From NCBI RefSeq assembly GCF_947242115.1, contig NC_074719.1, forward strand, positions 2,858,283 to 2,922,282: 64,000 nt of DNA. Direction: 5' to 3'. Source of the stretch: Biomphalaria glabrata. Taxonomy: Eukaryota; Mollusca; Gastropoda; Planorbidae. The translations under genes were made by a program, and so were the position numbers. Shown one piece after another: positions 59,401-64,000 of this stretch (position 1 is the first letter of the stretch; each line of letters begins with the position of its first letter). A model generated the notes under the pieces. That model was not told where the DNA came from. It worked only from the letters and a program-made list of their open reading frames with translations, and searched no databases.

Positions 59401-61023
59401 ACGACCCCGAAAGTGTCATGAACGCTGCAGGAACTCTGGGAACATTGGTAAGTTTCCTTAAGGTGCTTGGTGAACCCACAAGTGCCTCAGAATACCATAT
59501 AATTAGGACTTTTACTGATTGGGGTGTCTTACCAACTCCAGAAAAAGTAGAAAAGATAACTGGGTTTTAAATCTTGTCTTTAAAATTTTTTAAACATATG
59601 GACTGGTTTCAGATGACTGAAAATTACAATGACTGCAGGCAATGGTGAAATGCATTAATGACTTTTTTTGGTTTGTTCCTGTTTGAATGACTTCTTCTTC
59701 TTCTTCTTCTAGCCAGCTTTATTGCTGCTGAGCTGTGAGCTCTTTTGCAGACTGTGCCAAGGAAAAAAAGTGTGCTGTTTTCTTCAGCACTGCTGTACAG
59801 GGTGTTGGTTATGTTGGGCTGTAGTGGAAGTAGGGTCTGCCTAAGGTGGATTAGGGAGGGGCATTCAAAGAGGATATGGTTTACGGTTTCAAAGGGGTGG
59901 GCGCAGTGTCTGCAAAGGGGTAGTTGTGTGGAGTTTATTTTGTTTAGGTGGTAATTTAATAGTGGTGTGTGTCCTGTTCTTAGTTGGAAAATTGTAGATT
60001 GTTCTTTGGTGGGGGAGGAAGTTAATACTGTCCAGTTTGTTAGGCGTAGTCATTTCTCTGTACATGGCTCTGCCTGTGTTTCCTGATGCCCATTGGTTGA
60101 GCCACTCCTCTTTGTGATTGTTGACTAACATTGACCTTAGGGTGAGGTAGTTAACAGGTCTTTCTGGTTGTTCCATAGATGAACCTGCCTTTGATAGCTT
60201 ATCTGCCTTTTCATTTCCCATGATGCCAATGTGTCCAGGGATCCACTGTAGTGTTTGAATGACTTAAAAAAAATTGAAAACTTGAGGCCCTCAAAATAAT
60301 TTGAAATTTTGTGGCACTTTGTTTTCTTTCACTAACCCATCTACCCTACCATGTTGAATGTTGTGTTGAATAAAATTACTCTCACTTTTCAGGAGAAATC
60401 ATTTGTTTTCTGATATTGATATCTGTTTTTTTAAAACGTTTTTCAAGAATATTTTAATGTTGTTTTTTTTTAGTTGTAATAGACACATCTTTATCAATAC
60501 TGTATTATTATTTTTTTTTTACTTTTTACCATGAGTCTTTGAGGCTGAATCCATTTAGTTTCTTCAAGCTCAAAACTCAGTGAAGACTGGGATTTTTAAC
60601 TTTAAGATATGTAGGATGCCTGTGTACACCCACCTCTAATAAGTACCTGGCACATGGGAAGTACAAGCAGTTGGTCATTGTGCTGGCCGCATGCCACACT
60701 TAATAAACCATCAGCGATAGAAATGGAAGAGATTTAAATATTCATTGATTGTGAGGTTTGAAATGATTACTGCTTACGTTACTTACTTTTAAATACTATT
60801 TTAAAACCTTTTTAAAAAAATATAATTTGATATTCTACAGATACTTTAGTTGGACCTAAAAAAAATGTAAAAGTGAAGATTTTATTTTTTAGGCAGAAAG
60901 CGGTGAAGGTCGTGAGTGGATGTTGTCAGAGCAGTGTCTGGAGGACATGCTGGATCATGTGACCAATCTTCTCCATGCGGACAATCTGTGGACAGCCAGC
61001 AATGCTGCACTTGTTATTGCCAG
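47421..61023 (+). CDS. ARM/HEAT-like repeat protein, first three exons (partial)
   Basis: Exons 47421-47620, 59261-59447 and 60893-61023 join in phase (2, 0, then 2) with GT-AG introns to give 172 residues, and the gene continues past 61023. The sequence is helical-repeat-like: ALEMLVDDLHTDKEHTISTF, LGNKTHRVAGNAAYILGTLA, DPESVMNAAGTLGTLAESGE, HADNLWTASNAALVIAR. The repeated N/V-AGNAAYILGTLA and N-AAGTLGTLAE motifs fit armadillo/HEAT repeats, which act as protein-binding scaffolds. I do not recognise the family and give no function. The first intron is 11.6 kb and is filled with mobile elements. No later exon is visible up to 64000, so intron 3 is at least 3 kb and holds a MULE. Confidence 0.8.
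47700..47970 (-). mobile_element. Old CR1/Jockey-like LINE 3' end
   Basis: A degraded copy of the 3' end of the LINE at 14851-17290 (CATGCATGTTAATCAATGAC, CTAAGTCATTGGTTTTCTTG). Confidence 0.7.
48115..48300 (+). mobile_element. SINE family 3 copy
   Basis: tRNA-like head (GTGCTGGACTGTCATTAGGT, GGTCCTGGGTACAAACC), then the body GCTGCCATCCCCCATCAACT and GAACATCTGAACATGTAAAA. Sister of the copy at 52370-52560. Confidence 0.75.
48495..48775 (-). mobile_element. RTE-like LINE C-terminal fragment
   Basis: Minus-strand reading gives LRAPKDIPAGNRTMEVAERE, then LERDSSQSKRKEGMEKDGHQ, the diverged counterpart of PVIERNSIQGKRQRGMEKDG at 54527-54751. Confidence 0.7.
48990..49085 (+). mobile_element. SINE family 2 3' fragment
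   Basis: Shows ATACCCCCCATCACCCC, GATTGGACCATAGCACACTA and AGCATGCAATA in the same order as the family 2 body. Confidence 0.6.
49130..49425 (+). repeat. ~28-bp minisatellite, ~10 copies
   Basis: The unit GCATAGTGTACATAGTGTGG plus GTGATAAT recurs with a 20-28 base period. Longer blocks containing CACAGTCTAGTGTAAATAGT are themselves duplicated. Confidence 0.93.
49560..50515 (+). mobile_element. LINE-associated 3' UTR-like repeat, interrupted
   Basis: A dispersed repeat with AGACAGTGCTACATCCTGTC, CCTGGCAGAATCTGCGATGC and TCATCTCATTGCTATGAGAT. Part of it matches 44330-44673 on the minus strand. It is split by the ~470-bp unclassified element at 49845-50316. The family assignment (3' UTR of an RTE-like LINE) is from memory. 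Confidence 0.45.
49845..50316 (+). mobile_element. Unclassified ~470-bp retroposon-like repeat, copy A
   Basis: Homologous to 56852-57332: GTTTGAAAAAAAAAACCTG, ATGGCCGAAGGCCGAG, GCCTCCGCCATTTTCC-like, GTGCAATGGG and TTTAGCCTAACCACTTCCTC occur in the same order. It is flanked by the direct repeat GCCCTGGCA (49836-49844 and 50317-50325). No ORF. Contains a TATA-like spot and a CCGCCATTTTCC (YY1-like) motif. Confidence 0.65.
50516..52369. other. Intron 1 of the ARM-like gene, unassigned part
   Basis: Contains a ~50-bp direct duplication at 51693-51785 (AATCAATACATGTTCAGGGC twice). GGACTTAGGGCC (51278-51289) has a reverse partner GGCCCTAAGTCC (51347-51358) that encloses a weak tRNA-like stretch. 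Poly-G at 50907-50918. No gene. Confidence 0.5.
52370..52560 (+). mobile_element. SINE family 3 copy
   Basis: Head GTTCGTGCGGTCTGCGCGTT with B box CTGGGTTCGTACCCT, then GCTGCCATCCCCCGTCGTCC and GGAACATCCGAGACATGTAA. The best preserved copy of the family here. Confidence 0.8.
52981..53370 (+). repeat. 40-bp minisatellite, ~10 copies
   Basis: The unit CATTGCGGCCATTGCCCCAT plus CGATACCTATTTGCATAGTG is well conserved. It is unusually CpG-rich for this DNA (one GCGGCC and one ATCGAT per unit). Confidence 0.97.
53371..54500. other. Intron 1 of the ARM-like gene, unassigned part
   Basis: No gene, repeat or RNA recognised. Confidence 0.45.
54502..54566 (-). mobile_element. SINE family 1 tail fragment
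   Basis: GGGGCAGATGATGTAAAGCA and GGTTAACAAGGGTGTCATGT match the antisense terminal core at 495-560. Confidence 0.75.
54527..55350 (-). mobile_element. RTE-like LINE with inverted 5' segment
   Basis: Minus-strand 55220-54527 gives ISIRGEKLTSVSRVVLNTSG, then HLRRSSGLANT-like and MDGPVIERNSIQGKRQRGME. Directly beyond it, 55225-55350 encodes on the plus strand an earlier RT block: SEEQVGFRQARSTTEQILTL then CEKYFHTSIY. The 5' piece is thus inverted relative to the 3' piece, as expected from twin priming. The copy is otherwise broken. Confidence 0.75.
55361..55432 (-). mobile_element. SINE family 1 fragment
   Basis: TACCCGTTAAAATTTAGTGG, ACTCAGGGGGCGTCC and CAGTCTTCATGGATTT align with the antisense body at 608-680. 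Confidence 0.65.
55745..55985 (+). mobile_element. CR1/Jockey-like LINE 3' end
   Basis: Sense copy: FLFPYARTNLYKYSFFPSAI, RAWNGLAEPARKTSDLAEFK, a stop, then GAAGTAACGTCTTTATTATA and a GATAAGAAGATAAGATA tail. It closely matches the 3' end of 14851-17290. Confidence 0.9.
56423..56486 (+). mobile_element. CR1/Jockey-like LINE, tail-only copy
   Basis: Only the last ~60 bases of the same LINE: GTAGGACGTAATCATC, a T run, GAAGTAACGTCTGTAG and a short GATAAG tail. Confidence 0.8.
56852..57332 (+). mobile_element. Unclassified ~480-bp retroposon-like repeat, copy B
   Basis: Flanked by an exact 13-bp direct repeat GTGGGCTTGTCCT (56839-56851 and 57333-57345). Contains CCTATATAAAACATTGC (56988-57004; TATA-like), GGCCGAAGGCCGAGGGCACC and GCCTCCGCCATTTTCC (57072-57087; YY1-like). 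It shares its whole order with copy A. No ORF or tRNA-like box is visible. Confidence 0.7.
57425..57545 (+). mobile_element. SINE family 3 fragment
   Basis: Shows CTGCCTGGTCGTGTGGTATG, CGGGTTCATATCCTACC, GCCATCCCCGTAGTCCTGCG and TTTGGACTAGGAAGTA. Confidence 0.7.
57546..58380. other. Intron 1 of the ARM-like gene, unassigned part
   Basis: 57700-57960 has a faintly LINE-like look (CTGTCAGTACCCAGGGGAGG, TGACAGAAATTGCGCCGAAC) but no motif supports it. Confidence 0.35.
58384..58859 (-). mobile_element. CR1/L2-like LINE C-terminus and 3' end
   Basis: The minus-strand frame 58859-58551 encodes NIIKKASKITLTTLPHLKEL, RKIEKILEDNGHPLHQNYAR and SRSGRLLSIKTRTERYKNSF. This is the conserved C-terminus of CR1/L2-group LINEs. 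The tail ends near 58384 in AAGACT repeats after TCCGTAAGGATCAATAAAG. Confidence 0.8.
58913..58956 (-). mobile_element. SINE family 1 fragment
   Basis: CAGCACAATGACCGACCGTT, TTTATTTTACCCAGCTAATG align with the antisense core at 566-605. Confidence 0.55.
58957..59145 (+). mobile_element. LINE C-terminal fragment
   Basis: The plus-strand reading EETVPHILFDCPRLADLRL (first residues in a shifted frame), SGKPKILDLYGDIYALQQDS matches the H-x4-C knuckle and following region of RNase H-bearing LINEs, like 40370-40540. Confidence 0.65.
59690..60260 (-). mobile_element. LINE 3' end with RNase H domain, antisense
   Basis: Minus-strand 60255-59889 shows QWIPGHIGIMGNEKADKLSK (RNase H), then NNHKEEWLNQWASGNTGRAM and REMTTPNKLDSINFLPHQR. 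The 3' UTR ends with a (GAA)n tail at 59690-59712. It lies in intron 2 of the ARM-like gene. Confidence 0.85.
60578..60735 (+). mobile_element. SINE family 1, 5'-truncated copy
   Basis: CAGTGAAGACTGGGATTTTT, AAGTACCTGGCACATGGGAA, GCAGTTGGTCATTGTGCTGG and AACCATCAGCGATAGAAATG follow the family 1 body. Confidence 0.7.
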
Positions 61024-61245
61024 GTAAATGTTGCACTTGCTATTTCCAGGTAAATTCTGCACTTGTTATTGCCAGGTAAATGCTGCACTTGTTATTGCCA
61101 GGTAAATGCTGCACTTGTTATTGCCAGGTAAATGCTGCACTTGTTATTGCCAGGTAAATGTTGCACTTGTTATTGCCAGGTAAATGTTGCACTTGTTATT
61201 GCCAGGTAAATGTTGCACTTGCTATTGCCAGGTAAATGTTGCACT
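61001..61245 (+). repeat. 26-bp minisatellite built from a splice donor, ~9 copies
   Basis: The unit GCACTTGTTATTGCCAGGTA plus AATGCT spans the exon 3/intron 3 junction of the ARM-like gene. The first copy is the real exon end (ALVIAR/GTAAAT at 61023/61024). Each later copy carries the same CAG/GTAAAT donor. The period is not a multiple of three. Confidence 0.93.
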
Positions 61246-61602
61246 TTGTCATCGCCAAACTATACTACATTCTAATTGCTCTGTAGGTGGAGCACACCAC
61301 TAGTTAACACTTTGACTTTTAAGGTTTTTTTTTACTAACTGAAACAGGAAGCAAAGTGTTAGAGTTGTTGCAGAGTTCTGTTGGGTCACTGAAGTAATTG
61401 TGTAGGATAATGTTGCTGCCAAATGAAAACCTAACTTCATAATCATCAGTCAGGAGCAGATGAGACTCTTAATCATACACCAAACAGAATCATTTATATA
61501 GTATATTCTCTCATTGTCCTCCTTCAGTCCTAGAACGACTATGGTTCATCTCAGAGCACACTTCCTCATGTGGCTGTGGAGCCCTATTTTGGAGAGACAC
61601 TC
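61246..61602. other. Intron 3 of the ARM-like gene
   Basis: Nothing firm. 61505-61600 (CAGTCCTAGAACGACTATGG, TCATGTGGCTGTGGAGCCCT) looks like a LINE 3' UTR fragment in antisense. Confidence 0.4.
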
Positions 61603-61699
61603 CCGTCCCGGTACGTGACGTTTTGGCGCCGCCGTTTTGGCGACGGGACGTTTTGGCGCGAGCCGTTTTGGCGACGGGACGTTTTGGCGCGAGATATCA

Positions 61700-62679
61700 T
61701 TTGACGATAATTTAATAAGCACGTAACTTTTATAATAATGTTTATTTCACTATACCATAATATTGTATGTATAGTATAAATTCTGACACCGTTCAGCGAA
61801 TTTTTTTTTTTTAATTATAAAGGTTTTGCTTATTTCATGAATATAGGCCTATAATAAGTCAGATTCCTGAATGGTAATGACATGCTATATGTGAGTTCTG
61901 CTAATCGCACTGGATGACATTTTTGGATTTCTTTCCAAAAGATTTTGTTTTTTATTTGACATTAGTGTAATATACGAATTAGCTAAGTGTCACACTGTAA
62001 TATAACAAAAACCATGTTAACATCTAAAGCTCTATTACGATGAATGACGACAATAACTCCACACATAGTAAAGATCAAGACACGGAATGTGGTCAGTACA
62101 AACTCTAACGTGAATCCACCAATATAAACAAACACTCTGGGCGACAATAGATAGAAACAAATTCACGACACTATGATACTTTGAAAAGATATATTTTGAG
62201 AAATTGGGTAGGGGTGATTGGGTGACACATCTCGCATTGACGCAGGTAGAGTTAAACAAATGAAGACAAGACCAGCACCGAACACTGGTCGTTGGCGTCA
62301 TGCGTCTGGCGATCATCTCCTTGGGAATGGTCATTACATGTGACACCTATCCCGCCCCCTCTCTTCTGCTCACATTTCACTCCTTGTATATACTCTTTCC
62401 TCCACCCCTCCCCTCTCTCACGCGTAAGACGATAATCTGTTTCTAGCAGTCCACTTGACATCCCTAGGTGCGAATTTATAATCCTTAATCTTTAATTCCG
62501 AGGGCGGCCCAAAGTCTACCCCTCTCTTTCAATCTCTTCGCCCCTACGTCTTTATAAGCTCGCGTACTTTGGACCATTCACTAATCATTTTATCCAGTAC
62601 GCAGACAGACTAGAAAAATTTTCGCCATTTTATTCTATTATATTTCTAACTAAAAACCTGGTGGCAGTCTATATAAAAA
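61700..62679. other. MULE 5' noncoding region
   Basis: AT-rich up to about 62040, then pyrimidine-rich on the plus strand (62340-62420) before the TATA-like box. No ORF with homology. Confidence 0.5.
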
Positions 62680-63858
62680 ATGGAAAAAGTCCAGTCGAAG
62701 CGAGGAAAAGACAAAATTTCGCATGAAGGATATCTCTATGTTTTCGATAAGTTTAGTGCAGACCACTCTAAGAAGTTCTGGCGTTGTGAACTTAAAAATG
62801 AATGTAGAGCTCGTCTACACACTGATGCTGTAAACAACGACCTTGTTCTAAATCAACAAGGCCAGCACAGCCATGGAAGTGATGCTGCACAACTTCAGGC
62901 TGCCTCTATTTTAACAACAATTAAAAAGAAGGCTGCTTCTTCCACAGAGATACCATCTTGTATCATAAACAGCTCTCTACAGGGAACTTCAGCAGCAGTG
63001 CATGCAAAAATGCCAAAGAAAGACGCTTTGCGTAAAGTAATTCAGCGTAAAAGAAACGAAATTCAAGGAGCTCCTCCACAGCCTGAACATAGGTCAACTT
63101 TGACTATTCCAATTGAATACCAAAACTATATAGTTTCACCTGAGCTGACAGAAAAGTTTCTTTTGTATGACTCTGGAGAAAATGACAATAAAAGAATTTT
63201 ACTATTTGGTAAAGAATCAAATGGCAGCTGGAGCAGTCAAATGAAAAAGCTTTACGTAGATGGGACATTCAGAATCTCCCCTTCTATATTCTCACAGATC
63301 TACGTTATTATGGCAGAAAGAGGTGGTTTTGTCCTGCCTGTCCTATATGCACTACTGCCAAACAAAGAAGGAGAAACATATCGCCGCATGTTTGAAGCAG
63401 TGAAAGAGTTGTGGCCAGATCTTAACCCTTCATCTGTTTCTATGGACTTTGAGCAGGCTGCTATCGGAGCTCTTCAGTCAACATATCCGTTATGTGCAAT
63501 ACTTGGCTGCTTGTTTCATCTGACAAAAAATATGCGAAAGAAATTGGCAGATGAAAATCTTCTTTCAATGTACAACAATGATCCAGAGTTTGCTTTGGCA
63601 GCTAGAATGATAGTTGCATTAGCATTTGTTCCCATCGAGGACTTGGATATGGCTGTTGAAACTCTTGCAAATGAGCTGCCTTTACATCTTACTCCGATAA
63701 TCGACTGGTTTGAGGACACTTATATTGGACGTCTGAACCGCAGTAGAACTCGACGATGTGCTCCTATGTGGTCTATCAGAGAACACTCAATGGGGATAAT
63801 CGAACAAACAATTTTGCGGAAGCAGCACATCGGCGACTACAAGCCGAGTTTGGAATGA
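62680..63858 (+). CDS. MULE transposase with FLYWCH zinc finger
   Basis: 392 codons to a stop at 63856-63858. Residues ~7-66 form a FLYWCH finger (GYLYVFDKF, FWRCELKNECRARL, QHSH) with C36, C42, H63 and H65 as likely zinc ligands. Residues ~190-290 hold the MULE transposase core: first aspartate in YVDGTF (D194), second in SMDFEQAA (D256), and the C-x2-H signature in GCLFH (C277, H280). E345 in WFEDTYIG is a candidate third acid. A one-base loss at about 63770 shifts the frame: the frame starting at 63771 reads VYQRTLNGDNRTNNFAEAAH, HPTIWKFIDGIRAVQKGRD and stays open to 64000. So the true protein continued beyond the window, and this copy is frameshifted (or the base is a sequencing error). 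Confidence 0.9.
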   Translation: MEKVQSKRGKDKISHEGYLYVFDKFSADHSKKFWRCELKNECRARLHTDAVNNDLVLNQQGQHSHGSDAAQLQAASILTTIKKKAASSTEIPSCIINSSLQGTSAAVHAKMPKKDALRKVIQRKRNEIQGAPPQPEHRSTLTIPIEYQNYIVSPELTEKFLLYDSGENDNKRILLFGKESNGSWSSQMKKLYVDGTFRISPSIFSQIYVIMAERGGFVLPVLYALLPNKEGETYRRMFEAVKELWPDLNPSSVSMDFEQAAIGALQSTYPLCAILGCLFHLTKNMRKKLADENLLSMYNNDPEFALAARMIVALAFVPIEDLDMAVETLANELPLHLTPIIDWFEDTYIGRLNRSRTRRCAPMWSIREHSMGIIEQTILRKQHIGDYKPSLE

Positions 63859-64000
63859 GCCACCCAACCATATGGAAATTCATTGATGGAATACGAGCTG
63901 TCCAGAAAGGCCGTGACCTTATATATGAACAATATATCCGGGGAGACCAGCCTCTTTCTAAACGAAAAAAGTATATTGACACAGACAAGAGAATCAGTGT

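Larger units (their letters stand above)
61603..64000 (+). mobile_element. MULE DNA transposon, left end and transposase (truncated by window)
   Basis: The left end carries five copies of CGTTTTGGCG at 61619, 61633, 61649, 61664 and 61680 (spacing 14-16 bp), preceded or followed by GACGGG/GCGAG, an arrangement I take as the terminal/subterminal repeat. A promoter-like TTTATAAG lies at 62551-62558. The transposase ORF starts at 62680. The right end and target duplication are beyond 64000. It is inserted in intron 3 of the ARM-like gene. Confidence 0.75.

Overview
The window looks like nuclear DNA of a mollusc, most likely a heterobranch (freshwater pulmonate-type) snail. The genes are intron-rich and animal-type, and the DNA is AT-rich with dense TCTAGATC-type low-complexity runs. 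It is full of tRNA-derived SINEs, RTE-like, CR1/Jockey-like and RNase H-bearing LINEs, small inverted-repeat elements, a mini-Helitron and a MULE. The taxon is an inference; no rRNA or mitochondrial marker is present.

Three host genes can be built exon by exon. (1) Syntaxin-6 (STX6) is on the minus strand, with seven coding exons from 26211 down to 13394 and 253 residues; its second intron has the boundaries and branch site of a U12-type AT-AC intron. (2) ANAPC2, the cullin-like subunit of the anaphase-promoting complex, is on the plus strand, with 14 coding exons from 27512 to 43974 and about 1020 residues, including a roughly 270-residue low-complexity insertion. STX6 and ANAPC2 start head to head, with start codons 1.3 kb apart, around a perfect CRE palindrome. 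(3) The first three exons of an ARM/HEAT-like helical-repeat gene are on the plus strand (47421 to 61023); its first intron is 11.6 kb and the gene runs off the right side. A fourth locus, at the left edge, is a C2H2 zinc-finger gene whose downstream half is a nearly identical 84-bp finger array broken by a SINE and frameshifts.

Layout: 1-2250 zinc-finger array; 2500-4000 LINE remnants; 4000-13394 intergenic DNA or STX6 3' UTR with minisatellites, SINEs and small inverted-repeat elements; 13394-26211 STX6, whose introns hold a 2.4-kb LINE, a solo LTR nested in a LINE, and a 3.1-kb TTAA-flanked element; 26212-27511 divergent promoter; 27512-43974 ANAPC2, with two long minisatellites and several transposon copies in introns; 44000-47400 LINE fragments and a 176-bp Helitron-like element; 47421-61023 ARM-like gene with an intron full of LINE, SINE and unclassified retroposon copies; 61600-64000 left part of a MULE DNA transposon with a FLYWCH/transposase ORF.

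The genes do not form a functional operon: STX6 acts in endosome/Golgi membrane fusion and ANAPC2 in cell-cycle ubiquitin ligation. The clearest unusual signals are the AT-AC intron, a 26-bp minisatellite that copies a splice donor many times, the ANAPC2 insertion, an unclassified ~480-bp retroposon with promoter-like motifs, a perfect 43-bp inverted-repeat element enclosing a tRNA-like core, and a cluster of the palindrome TACCGGTA.
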